Assembly: GCA_021838785.1 (NCBI GenBank)
Contig: JAKCCV010000011.1
Location: 55,663 to 119,662, forward strand
DNA: 64,000 bases
From: Acidobacteriota bacterium
GTDB lineage: Bacteria; Acidobacteriota; Terriglobia; UBA7540
Direction: 5' to 3'
Below are positions 26,757 through 36,018 of the stretch, piece by piece. Both the position numbers and the translations under genes were made by a program. Under the pieces are notes generated by a model. The model saw nothing but the letters and a program-made list of their open reading frames with translations, ran no database searches and was not told the origin of the DNA. Numbering within the stretch: position 1 is the first letter of the stretch; every line of letters begins with the position of its first letter.

Positions 26757-27149
26757 TGGCGGCGGACGGCATGGAGGCTTTACGGCCGGGCGTGTCCGCC
26801 GCCGCTGTCGGTGGCTAGGGTTCTTGATTCTGGAGGCGGCGCTTAGTTGACCAGCCCTTTCTAAATCTTCCGCCCAAAGCGCCCGGAAAGGCGCCGCGCG
26901 GCCCAGGAAGAAAGACGCTGCGGTGACGAAGCTGGCGGGGCCAAGCCGGAGGGTGGGCTATCGAGGGCACTCCGCCGGCTCGCAAATCACTGTTTTGCCG
27001 GTGGGCCAGAGGAGGAAAATCCTTGCCAAAGAAAACAGAGTTTGCGAAGCTGCCATAATGTAAGCTCAGCGATTTTGGGTTCTGAGGGGGCTGGCCATTT
27101 CATGCCCCCAGGGAAAAATGAGGACGCTTCAAACCAGGAGCAGTAACTT
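26757..27149. other. 393-bp GC-rich intergenic region
   Basis: Besides the hairpin at 26758-26803, the segment about 26870-27000 is rich in short complementary GC blocks and could be a structured RNA leader, but it matches no riboswitch consensus I could verify (cobalamin, c-di-GMP and SAM were considered). No coding frame is supported. Confidence 0.3.
26758..26803 (+). terminator. Long-stem hairpin right after the zinc-ribbon gene
   Basis: GGCGGCGGAC (26758-26767) pairs perfectly with GTCCGCCGCC (26794-26803) across a 26-nt loop, starting 2 bp after the TGA. No T-run follows. Position suggests 3' end formation or mRNA protection. Confidence 0.4.
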
Positions 27150-28112
27150 TTGGGGACGGGGATAAAACAAGTGAGGACTGTTTACAAGCTGCTGTTCGTC
27201 GCGCTCGTCATCCTCGGCACATCAAAGCTGAGTGCCGCGCAGAGCTCGTCAGGAAAAACAACTCCGGCCTCAAACTCAGGCCAATCGCTCGGCCCCACCG
27301 CCTTTGCCGTGGCCGTGTACAGTCACTCTAACCTGGGCTCTGTTTTTAACGAGGGCGTCAGCGTCGGCTACAATCTGACCAAACACTTTGGCGGAGACAT
27401 CGGCTTTACGCTCTACACGGTGCAAAGTCCCTTCTCGATTGTGAGCAATCACGACTGGCGATGGACCACCCTGCTCGGCAACCCTTTCCTCGACCTGCGG
27501 TACACCACCGAGCGCGATGGCTTGGATTTCACTTCGATTCTCACGGGAACCGCTCCGCTTTCGAACGCCGAGCGGGTCTATACCACGGGACGCTTTGGCG
27601 TGGATTGGTTTAACCACGTCGAGACGCACTTCATGGGGTTGACTCCCTTTGTGAACTTTGGGGCGGCCAATGGAACTGTGGATCGCACCCTGATGCCCCG
27701 GCCTTTCGATGTCGCCCGGCCTTACCAGACGCTAGGTTTTATTTCCGATTTTGAGGGGGGCGCAAGCTACACGATTCTGAAACATTATTCGCTCGGCGCT
27801 TCGGCTTATGCTCTGGTTCCGGCCGGTTCGCAAAAGGTTTTCAGCCGGTTGGTTTCACCGGATTCGACCGTGGCCGGCGATGCCAATCACCACAGGATTT
27901 GGAATAACGTGTTCGAGGCTGTCGGAAATTCGAGCCTGACACGCGATAACGGTTACTCAGGATGGCTCGATATTGGGCGATTCAAGTACCTCAAGTACCT
28001 TGATGTGGAGCTCGGTTACACATACAGTGTCCACTACGCCTATGGTTCCGCGTTTGTCATGTTGAAGTTCCATGGGACGTCGCTGTTCAGGACATTGACC
28101 GCGACGCAGTAG
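27150..28112 (+). CDS. Outer-membrane beta-barrel-like secreted protein
   Basis: 320 aa. A signal peptide is evident ('LLFVALVILGTSKLSAAQ'). The rest is rich in alternating aromatic/polar strands with a terminal Phe-containing strand ('SAFVMLKFHGTSLF'), typical of a beta-barrel with around 8-10 strands ('VSVGYNLTKHFGGDIGFTLY', 'DVELGYTYSVHYAYG'). Start is a TTG preceded by CAGGAG (27135-27140) with 9 nt spacing; a GTG 21 bp later is possible. No porin family is identified. Unlinked to the SBBP genes that follow except by position. Confidence 0.65.
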   Translation: MGTGIKQVRTVYKLLFVALVILGTSKLSAAQSSSGKTTPASNSGQSLGPTAFAVAVYSHSNLGSVFNEGVSVGYNLTKHFGGDIGFTLYTVQSPFSIVSNHDWRWTTLLGNPFLDLRYTTERDGLDFTSILTGTAPLSNAERVYTTGRFGVDWFNHVETHFMGLTPFVNFGAANGTVDRTLMPRPFDVARPYQTLGFISDFEGGASYTILKHYSLGASAYALVPAGSQKVFSRLVSPDSTVAGDANHHRIWNNVFEAVGNSSLTRDNGYSGWLDIGRFKYLKYLDVELGYTYSVHYAYGSAFVMLKFHGTSLFRTLTATQ

Positions 28113-28190
28113 CCACAGATTCAGCAGTGCCGTTCGTCAGGACGGTGAGCAAAGTGGCCGAAGCCGACGAATTTTCCGGGCCGAGGGGGA

Positions 28191-31100
28191 ATGCCGATTT
28201 TGAAAAACAGGACCAGCAGTTGCTTATTGGCATTGATGATTGCTGGACTTGGAACCTGGGGGTCCTCGCGGCCGCGTCTGCCGGGCGCCTCAAAAAGGCC
28301 TGGGGAGGTTCGCCGCTCAAGCTCCTGGAGGGCTTCTTACGCTCATTTGCCGCTCAGTTTCGAGCCGAACGAGGGCCAGGCGGCATCGCCAGCAAGGTAC
28401 GTAGCACGAGGGGCAGGTTTCACCCTCTTTCTTGACCGCACCTCCGCCTGGCTCGTGCTGCAGAAACCGCAAGATGCCATCCTCCACTCGGTTGGTTCGC
28501 AATTGGCCACCGGGAGCAAGGCGTTTCGCTCTTCCGCTTCTCTTCTGCCGAGCTTGCCTCGAGTTTTCCTCCCCTCCACAAGCGCGCAGCAAAAACTCGA
28601 TCCTCGGGCAGATGCTGCTTCGGCCCTGCGTTCATCTGACGTGCTGCATTTGAAGCTAATCGGCTCAAACCGCAAGGCGCGCATCGCGGGCGAGAATCGG
28701 TTGCCGGGCTACAGCAACTATTTTATTGGCAACAATCCCAAGCACTGGCACATGTGGATTCCGCATTACGGGCAGGTTGTGTACCGAGGGATTTACCCGG
28801 GTGTGGACCTGGTTTATGACGGTCGCCAAGGACGCTTGGAGAACGACTTCCGCGTGTCACCCGGCGCCAATCCGGCGCTGATTCGCTTAGAGTTGAGTGG
28901 CATCCGCGGAATGCACCTGGATCGCACCGGAGACTTGGTGCTGCCGGTGAGGGATGGCAAAGTTTATCTGCTGCGCCCGAAAGCCTATCAGGCCGGTCGA
29001 GAAGTTGCGGTCAGCTATCGGCTGGCAGCTCATCACGAAGTAGGTTTCCGCTTAGGGCCTTACGACCCGCGTCAGGAATTGGTGATTGACCCGGTGTTGA
29101 CCTACTCGACCTATCTTGGTGGCAACGGAGGAGACGTTGGCTACGGAATTGCCGTAGATTCCTCGGGCGACGCCTACGTGGTAGGAACCACCGGCTCACT
29201 TAACTTTCCTTCCACCACGGGCCAAACCTACGCTGGAAACGGTGACGCCTTTGTGACCAAGTTCAATCCTTCCGGCACGGGGCTGATTTATTCGGTTTAC
29301 CTGGGTGGGGGCAGCCTGGACGTGGCGACCGGCATTGCCCTTGACTCTTCGGGCGACGCCTACGTCGTGGGCTACACGAATTCAACCGACTTCCCAACCA
29401 CTTCGGGGGCCTTCCAGACTCAAAACGCCGGCGGCAGCGATGCGTTTGTTACCAAGTTGAGTCCGACCGGCTCGCTGGTCTATTCGACTTACCTCGGTGG
29501 CAGCGGCACCCCGGCCACATCCTCCAGCCCCGGCACCAGCGGAAACGATTACGGCCGAGGCATCGCCGTGGACTCGAGCGGAGACGCTTTTGTGACCGGG
29601 TCCACCGCGTCAACGAATTTTCCGATTCAATCCCCGCTACAAATCGGATTGAATGGCCCCTCCGACGCCTTCGTTTCCGAACTCAATCCGACGGGCACGG
29701 CCTTGCTCTTTTCAACCTACCTCGGGGGCAGTCAAGCGGACGAAGGATTAGCGATAGCCGTGGACACGAGCGGCCATGTGTATGTTGCCGGACAGACCTT
29801 TTCTTCCGACTTTCCTACTCAAAGCCCCTTCCAATCCACCCTCAGCGGCACGTCCGATGCGTTTGTCACGGAAATTTCTCCGGCCACGTCGAGTTTGGTA
29901 TTTTCCACCTATCTGGGCGGCAGCGGCATGTCCAGCGCCCAGGCCATCGCGCTTGATTCGGTGGGCAGCATTTACGTTGCAGGCAGCACATCATCCGATA
30001 ACTTTCCCGTGACTTCCACCGCGTTTCAGACCACTAATCGCGACCAGTCCGGCAGCGCGGCGTTTGTGACCAAGTTTGCCCCCGGCGGGAGTCAGTTGGT
30101 GTATTCCACCTACTTGGGCGGGAGCGCCGCCGATCAGGCCAACGGCATTGGGCTCGATTCGTCGGGAGACGCCTTTGTTACCGGATACACCGAGTCGAGT
30201 GATTTCCCCTTAATGAACGCCCTGCAAAGGGTTTTGGGTCTTTCCGGCTCGAGTACCTGCGGGACAACGCTTTGTTCGGATGCCTTTATCACCGAATTCA
30301 ATCCTTCCGGCAACCTGGTCTATTCCACCTACCTGGGAGGCAACGGGGCCGACGCCGGTCAGGCCATTGCAGTAGATTCGGCAGGGAATGCCTACGTCAC
30401 GGGCAGCACGGAATCGGCCAATTTCCCAATTATCGCCGGGGCTCCTGAATCGGTTTTTGAGGGTTCCAATAGTTTGTCCAACGCCTTTGTGGCCAAGATT
30501 GGTCCGCAGGATGCCCCGGCCGTTGCCGTCAGCCCGGAGACCCTTAACTTCGGCAACGAGGCCCTCAACAGTTCGAGCAGTCCTCAAACCATCACCCTAG
30601 CCGACATGGGCAGCGCGCCTTTGGACATCTCCAGCATTACCGTGACGGGTCCCTTCAGCCAAACCAACAACTGCGGAACCGAGGTTCCGGCCGGTGGTGG
30701 AACGTGCAGCATTCAAGTCACGTTCACGCCCAATCAACTCGGACCGCAAACCGATCAGGTCACGATTGACGACAACGCGCAAGGAAGCCCACAGACCATT
30801 ACGCTCACAGGAACCGGCGTGACGTCGGCGGGCCAACTGACCGCCACGCCCACCAGTCTTGCCTTCGCCGCGGAAACCGTCGGCGACACCAGTCCTGCTC
30901 AGGAGATTCAACTCATCAATACCGGAAGCACGGCCGTCACCATAACGAGCATCACAGTTTCCGGGCAGTTTGCCGAGACGGACACTTGCGGCAGCCCCTT
31001 TACCACGCCGAGCGTGCTCAATGTGGGCGGAGCCTGCACCATCTATGTGACCTTTACGCCAACCTCCACGGGCAGCCAGACCGGTGTTCTGACCATCAAC

Positions 31101-32012
31101 GACGACGCGGCGAATAATCCTCAGACAGTGAACCTATCGGGCACAGGGAACCCAGTATTCACGCTCTCCGCCAACACGCCTTCGTCGGTGCTGCTGATCG
31201 GGACCCAAAGCACCACGTTTACGATTGCGGCTTCCGCGCCCGCTTCCTTTACCGGCACGATTACGCTTTCTTGCAGCTCGGGAACTTGCAGCTTCAATCC
31301 TTCCTCAATTACGGCTGGCGAGACCAGCACGCTGACGGTCAGCGGGTTGTCGGCACCAAGCTCCAACCCAACCGGTATCACGGTCACGGGAAGCAGTGGT
31401 ACTCAGAAATCCAACCTTGCGCTTTCCATCTTCTTTGAAGATTTTTCGCTTTCCGCCACGCCTCCGCTGGCCTCGGTGACGGCCGGCGGTTCGACCACTT
31501 ACACAGTTAACGTAACGCCGATTAATGGTTTCAATCAGGTAGTGCTGTTAAGCTGCGCCAATCTTCCTCCGCAAACTACCTGTACTTATTCGCCTCCTGG
31601 GCTGACGCTCAATGGCACGGCACCGGCCACCTCAAGCCTCACCGTGAACACCACGGCGCCCGCCCCGGCTTCCTCACCGCCGCCTCCCCCCAACGCGCCA
31701 CCCTTGGCTCCCTCGGGGCGAGTGGCGCTCTGGGCGTGCGGCTTGGCCGCGATTTTGCTGGCGCTTTGGGCGTATCGCTCGCGCCCACCGCAACGCCGCC
31801 GAGCTCGCGCCCATCTGATTTTGCTGGCACTGGTCGTCTTAATGGCCGGCTTTGTCGCCGCCTGCAACAACTACTACTACGGGCCGACTTCAACGCCCGC
31901 CCAGTCGGGCACCCCGGCCAACACTTATACGTTTACCCTGGTCGGCAAGCTGGGAAATGCCAGCGGCATTGAACGGACCACAACCGTAAATTTGGCGGTG
32001 AATGCGCCATGA
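28191..32012 (+). CDS. Giant SBBP seven-bladed propeller surface protein (copy 1)
   Basis: 1273 aa. Order: short hydrophobic export segment about 10-25; an N-terminal domain with 'LPLSFEPNEGQ', 'YSNYFIGNNPKHWH' and 'VVYRGIYPGVDLVYDG' (DUF7948-like); exactly seven SBBP repeats ('YSTYLGGxGxD...IAVDSSGDAYVxGxTxSxxFP') that should close one seven-bladed beta propeller; two choice-of-anchor D domains ('LNFGNEALNSSSSPQTITL', 'LAFAAETVGDTSPAQEIQL'); Ig-like domains; a Pro-rich linker; two hydrophobic helices, the second ending 'GFVAAC', and a last Ig-like strand region. Probably surface-exposed and C-terminally membrane-anchored. A second copy follows in tandem. Function unknown; propellers usually bind proteins or glycans. 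Confidence 0.85.
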   Translation: MPILKNRTSSCLLALMIAGLGTWGSSRPRLPGASKRPGEVRRSSSWRASYAHLPLSFEPNEGQAASPARYVARGAGFTLFLDRTSAWLVLQKPQDAILHSVGSQLATGSKAFRSSASLLPSLPRVFLPSTSAQQKLDPRADAASALRSSDVLHLKLIGSNRKARIAGENRLPGYSNYFIGNNPKHWHMWIPHYGQVVYRGIYPGVDLVYDGRQGRLENDFRVSPGANPALIRLELSGIRGMHLDRTGDLVLPVRDGKVYLLRPKAYQAGREVAVSYRLAAHHEVGFRLGPYDPRQELVIDPVLTYSTYLGGNGGDVGYGIAVDSSGDAYVVGTTGSLNFPSTTGQTYAGNGDAFVTKFNPSGTGLIYSVYLGGGSLDVATGIALDSSGDAYVVGYTNSTDFPTTSGAFQTQNAGGSDAFVTKLSPTGSLVYSTYLGGSGTPATSSSPGTSGNDYGRGIAVDSSGDAFVTGSTASTNFPIQSPLQIGLNGPSDAFVSELNPTGTALLFSTYLGGSQADEGLAIAVDTSGHVYVAGQTFSSDFPTQSPFQSTLSGTSDAFVTEISPATSSLVFSTYLGGSGMSSAQAIALDSVGSIYVAGSTSSDNFPVTSTAFQTTNRDQSGSAAFVTKFAPGGSQLVYSTYLGGSAADQANGIGLDSSGDAFVTGYTESSDFPLMNALQRVLGLSGSSTCGTTLCSDAFITEFNPSGNLVYSTYLGGNGADAGQAIAVDSAGNAYVTGSTESANFPIIAGAPESVFEGSNSLSNAFVAKIGPQDAPAVAVSPETLNFGNEALNSSSSPQTITLADMGSAPLDISSITVTGPFSQTNNCGTEVPAGGGTCSIQVTFTPNQLGPQTDQVTIDDNAQGSPQTITLTGTGVTSAGQLTATPTSLAFAAETVGDTSPAQEIQLINTGSTAVTITSITVSGQFAETDTCGSPFTTPSVLNVGGACTIYVTFTPTSTGSQTGVLTINDDAANNPQTVNLSGTGNPVFTLSANTPSSVLLIGTQSTTFTIAASAPASFTGTITLSCSSGTCSFNPSSITAGETSTLTVSGLSAPSSNPTGITVTGSSGTQKSNLALSIFFEDFSLSATPPLASVTAGGSTTYTVNVTPINGFNQVVLLSCANLPPQTTCTYSPPGLTLNGTAPATSSLTVNTTAPAPASSPPPPPNAPPLAPSGRVALWACGLAAILLALWAYRSRPPQRRRARAHLILLALVVLMAGFVAACNNYYYGPTSTPAQSGTPANTYTFTLVGKLGNASGIERTTTVNLAVNAP

Positions 32013-32111
32013 GCGAATACAGGGTCGAAGTGAGGCGCCGATGAAGAAGCCTTCTGAATTGGATTTTGCCAGGACTCTTGTTGAGGTCCGATGTCTTCAA
32101 GGAGAATCGTT

Positions 32112-35100
32112 GTGAATGACACCAACAACGCAATGAGTCATCTCGGGGCTAAGACCGCGACGCGGGCGAGGTCTTTGAGTGGAAGAGCTTTGGCTTTCCT
32201 GGCTCTGGCCGGGTGCCTGCTCATCTTCACCACCATGGGCAATAGCCGCCGCGGCAATGCGCAACCTGAAAGGCTGCCGACCCGCAGAGCCTTGGCCAAT
32301 CTCTGGACCCAACTGCCGCTCAGCTTTGAGGCCAACGAGGGGCAAACCAACCCTCGAGTGCGCTACCTCGCCCACGGACCCGGCTACACTTTGTTTCTCA
32401 CATCGCACGAGGCCGTGCTCAGCTTGCTCCCTCCAACGCTTCGGAAGAGACATCTGCCGACGGGTTGGAAGGAACAACCTCTGAGAATGCGGCTGCTAGG
32501 CGCGGCTTCGACCGCTGGGATCGCCGGTAACGATCCCTTGCCCGGCTACAGCAACTATTTTATTGGCAACAATCCCAAGGATTGGCACACCCACATCCCG
32601 CATTACGGTCGGGTGGTTTATCGAGGAATCTACCGGGGCGTGGACTTGGTTTATGACGGGCACGAGGGACTATTGGAGAGCAATTTTGTGGTTCAGCCGG
32701 GGGGCGACGTAAACCGAATTGCTTGGCAAATTGAGGGGGCAAAGGGCCTCCGCCTCAATCGTCGCGGCGACCTAGTGGTTAAGGTCGCGGGAGGCGCTGT
32801 CGAACTGCGCCGCCCGCGCGCCTATCAAGCCGGGCGCGAAGTTGCGGTCAGTTACCACCTCGGCGCCCATCACGTCATTGGTTTTCGGCTGGGACCATAT
32901 AACCGTCGGCAGCAACTGACGATTGACCCGGTGCTGGCCTACTCGACCTACCTGGGAGGCACCGGAGGTGACGTCGCTTATGGCGTGGCCGTGGATTCGT
33001 CCGGCAACATTTACGTAGCAGGCATCACCAATTCCGCCAATTTCCCCACCACCATCGGCGCTGCCATCACGACCTATTCCGGCAACGGCGATGCCTTCAT
33101 CGCCAAAATCAATCCCAGCGGCTCCGCGACGAGTTCCAGCAACCCGCAGCTTGTGTACTCAACGTTTCTAGGCGGGCTGGGGACCGATTCAGCAGCCGCC
33201 ATCGCCGTCAACGCCGGCGGCGACGCCTATGTGACCGGCAGCACCACTTCCTCCAATTTCCCCGTCACCACGGGCGTTTTCCAGAACGCATACAAAGGAA
33301 ATGGTGACGCCTTCGTGGCCGAATTGAACAGCACTGGGACGCAGTTGGTTTATTCCTCTTATCTCGGAGGAACTGGAGCCGATGCCGGTCTGGGCATTAC
33401 CGTAGATTCTTCCGGCAACGCCTACGTGACCGGCTCGACAGAATCGCCGGACTTTCCGACCGTGAATCCGTTGCAGTCCACCAATCACGGAGCTTCCGAC
33501 GCTTTTGTGGCCAAAATCAATTTCACAGGCTCGCAGCTCATTTACTCCACTTATTTAGGTGGCTCCGGGGCGGACGTCGGCCAAGCCATTCAGGTGGACA
33601 AATCTGGCGATGCTTACGTAGCCGGTTACACCTTTTCAAAAGATTTTCCCCTTCAAAATCCCGAGCAGGGCGCCAACGCCGGCACCGTCAATGCCTTTGT
33701 CAGTGAGCTGAACCCGCAAGGCTCTTCGCTGCTTTTTTCCACCTACTTGGGAGGAAGCACGGATGATCGCGCCTTTGGATTGGCCGTGGACGGCAGCGGG
33801 AATATTTACGTGACGGGGAGCAGTACCTCGCCGGATTTTCCCACCACCGTGGGCGCTTTTCAATCCTCCAACCACGGCCAGTCGGATGCCTTTGTCGCCA
33901 AGTTGAACCCGTCCGGGCCTACGCTAGTCTATTCCACACTGCTCGGTGGCAGCGGAACCGACCAGGGCAATGGTATCGCGGTGGACTCCTCGGGCGATGC
34001 CTATGTCACCGGCTTTACGGAATCCAACGACTTTCCACTCCAGAATCCCACCCAGGCCATCTTGGGTATTACGGCCGGCAGCTTGTGCGGCTCAACGACT
34101 TGCCCTGATGCTTTTATCTCGGAGGTGAACCCTTCCGGGACGGGGTTGATTTATTCATCGTTCCTCGGGGGCAGCGGAGCGGATTTTGGGCAAGCGATTG
34201 CCCTGGACTCTTCGGGCAACATCTATCTCGCCGGGAGCACCTCCTCGAACAACTTCCCTGCCATCGCCGGGGCGTATCAATCCAGCCTGACCGGCGTGGC
34301 CGGCAACGCTTTTGTTGCCAAAATCGAGCCAGCGAACTCGCCCGGCATCGCCATTGTGCCGGCCACGCTGAACTTTGGGAATCAGACCGTCAGTGTGCGT
34401 AGCACCGAGCAGATCGTCACCGTGGTGAACGAGGGAACGGCCCCTCTTACGATTTCTCAAATCACCTCCTCCAACACGGCTTTTGCGGAGACCGACAATT
34501 GCGTGGGCACGCTTTCTGCCGGCGGAGCCTCCTGCACCATCAATGTCACCTTCACGCCGACGGCCGTCGGCACGGCTTCGGGAACCCTCAGCATTACCGA
34601 TAATGCCTCCGGCAGCCCGCAGACCATCAAAGTTACTGGAACGGGCGTCACGGCCGCCACGGCCGTCACCTTGACGCCCACCAGCCTCACCTTTGGCAAC
34701 CAAACGGTGGGAACCACCAGTTCGCCCCAAACCATCACCATTACGAACACCGGCTCCTCCACGCTCGACATTAACAGCATTACGACGACGGGCGATTTTG
34801 CCCAAACCAATAACTGCGGCGCCTTTTCTAACGTTCTCAACGTGGGACAGAGCTGCACCGCGAGCGTGACCTTCACGCCCACGGCGAGCGGCGCGCGGGC
34901 CGGCACGCTCAGCGTAAACGACAACGCCACCGGAAGCCCTCAATCAGCATCGCTTTCCGGTACCGGGGTTGCCGTTTTCAGCATGTCATCGCCCGACCCC
35001 TCGGTCACTTCTGTTGTCAGCAGCAGCGGCAGCGCCACCTTCAAGGTTTCGGCCTCGGCCCCGTCCGGTTTCACCGGCTCCATCACCCTGAGTTCCTCTT

Positions 35101-35852
35101 TCTGCACCACGTACACAGCCGCCACCTGCGCCTTCAATCCCGCATCCATCCTCTCCGGCCAAACCAGCACCCTGACGATTACCAACATCCCGCTCACGGT
35201 GGCCACCAACAACGATGACAACTACACCTTTACCGTCGCCGGCACCAGCGGCTCCCAGAGTGCCACCACCAACCTTCATCTTCTGTTCGAGGATTACAGC
35301 CTTTCTGCCACTCCGTCGCTTGATACGGTGGTCGCCGGTGCTCCCGCGACTTATACGATTCAGGTAACCCCCATCAATGGCTTCAACAAGCAAGTCACGC
35401 TCGCCTGCGGCAGCGGTATGCCGCCCGGGGCAACGTGCGCGTTTTCCAATTCGACCGTGACCCCCAACGGAAGTCCCTCCAGCATTGCCTTGACCATCAA
35501 CACCACCAAAAACGGATCTGTGCCACCGCCCGCTCCCCCTCCAACCGGCGGTGTTTCTCCTTACTGGGTGGGTGCGGCGGCGCTCGTGATATTGCTGGCG
35601 CTGCTTGAATTGGCGCGACGGCGCCGGCGGTTTCCCGATTCCGCCAAATCACGGTGGCTTCCGGTTCAGGTGGGGATGCTCTGCCTGCTCTTCATGTTGG
35701 AGCTGTTCTTCGCGGCCTGTCGGCCCGCCACCACCACCGCCACCGGTTCCACTCCCGGTGGCTACACCATTACCATCACGGGGACGCTCAGTTCGGATAC
35801 CACCGTCGTTCGAAGCACAACCCTGAACTTGGAGGTAACCCCGAACTCGTAA
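32112..35852 (+). CDS. Giant SBBP seven-bladed propeller surface protein (copy 2)
   Basis: 1246 aa from the GTG at 32112, chosen because AAGGAG (32099-32104) lies 7 nt upstream. Same architecture as the preceding gene: export helix 'ALAFLALAGCLLIF', 'LPLSFEANEGQTNPRVRYLA', 'YSNYFIGNNPKDWH', seven SBBP repeats, two choice-of-anchor D domains ('LNFGNQTVSVRSTEQIVTV', 'LTFGNQTVGTTSSPQTITI'), Ig-like domains, Pro-rich 'PPPAPPPTGGVSP', helices, a Cys after the second helix ('LELFFAAC'), and a final 'GGYTITITGTLSSDTTV'. Tandem duplicate 99 bp downstream of copy 1, with near-identical DNA in the N-terminal domain. Same presumed location and unknown ligand. Confidence 0.85.
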   Translation: MNDTNNAMSHLGAKTATRARSLSGRALAFLALAGCLLIFTTMGNSRRGNAQPERLPTRRALANLWTQLPLSFEANEGQTNPRVRYLAHGPGYTLFLTSHEAVLSLLPPTLRKRHLPTGWKEQPLRMRLLGAASTAGIAGNDPLPGYSNYFIGNNPKDWHTHIPHYGRVVYRGIYRGVDLVYDGHEGLLESNFVVQPGGDVNRIAWQIEGAKGLRLNRRGDLVVKVAGGAVELRRPRAYQAGREVAVSYHLGAHHVIGFRLGPYNRRQQLTIDPVLAYSTYLGGTGGDVAYGVAVDSSGNIYVAGITNSANFPTTIGAAITTYSGNGDAFIAKINPSGSATSSSNPQLVYSTFLGGLGTDSAAAIAVNAGGDAYVTGSTTSSNFPVTTGVFQNAYKGNGDAFVAELNSTGTQLVYSSYLGGTGADAGLGITVDSSGNAYVTGSTESPDFPTVNPLQSTNHGASDAFVAKINFTGSQLIYSTYLGGSGADVGQAIQVDKSGDAYVAGYTFSKDFPLQNPEQGANAGTVNAFVSELNPQGSSLLFSTYLGGSTDDRAFGLAVDGSGNIYVTGSSTSPDFPTTVGAFQSSNHGQSDAFVAKLNPSGPTLVYSTLLGGSGTDQGNGIAVDSSGDAYVTGFTESNDFPLQNPTQAILGITAGSLCGSTTCPDAFISEVNPSGTGLIYSSFLGGSGADFGQAIALDSSGNIYLAGSTSSNNFPAIAGAYQSSLTGVAGNAFVAKIEPANSPGIAIVPATLNFGNQTVSVRSTEQIVTVVNEGTAPLTISQITSSNTAFAETDNCVGTLSAGGASCTINVTFTPTAVGTASGTLSITDNASGSPQTIKVTGTGVTAATAVTLTPTSLTFGNQTVGTTSSPQTITITNTGSSTLDINSITTTGDFAQTNNCGAFSNVLNVGQSCTASVTFTPTASGARAGTLSVNDNATGSPQSASLSGTGVAVFSMSSPDPSVTSVVSSSGSATFKVSASAPSGFTGSITLSSSFCTTYTAATCAFNPASILSGQTSTLTITNIPLTVATNNDDNYTFTVAGTSGSQSATTNLHLLFEDYSLSATPSLDTVVAGAPATYTIQVTPINGFNKQVTLACGSGMPPGATCAFSNSTVTPNGSPSSIALTINTTKNGSVPPPAPPPTGGVSPYWVGAAALVILLALLELARRRRRFPDSAKSRWLPVQVGMLCLLFMLELFFAACRPATTTATGSTPGGYTITITGTLSSDTTVVRSTTLNLEVTPNS

Positions 35853-36018
35853 TCGGCGCGCCTGCCCACTTCGAGCGCGACCAACAAAACTCACGTCCGG
35901 CAACGCAGCCCTCCATCGGTGTGCCGACACGAGCCTCTGGCAAACCCGCGGTCCCCCAACTCAAGCTTCACAGAGCTTGAACTTTAGGGCATTTCAGGTA
36001 TGCTTCGGCGAGCAAGAG

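Noticed and set aside
26870..27000. Cobalamin or c-di-GMP riboswitch
   Set aside because: Required conserved blocks (B12 box, GEMM core) are missing.
29090..30440. Regularly spaced repeats resembling a CRISPR or minisatellite
   Set aside because: The repeats are in-frame SBBP protein repeats of about 65 codons with diverged DNA.
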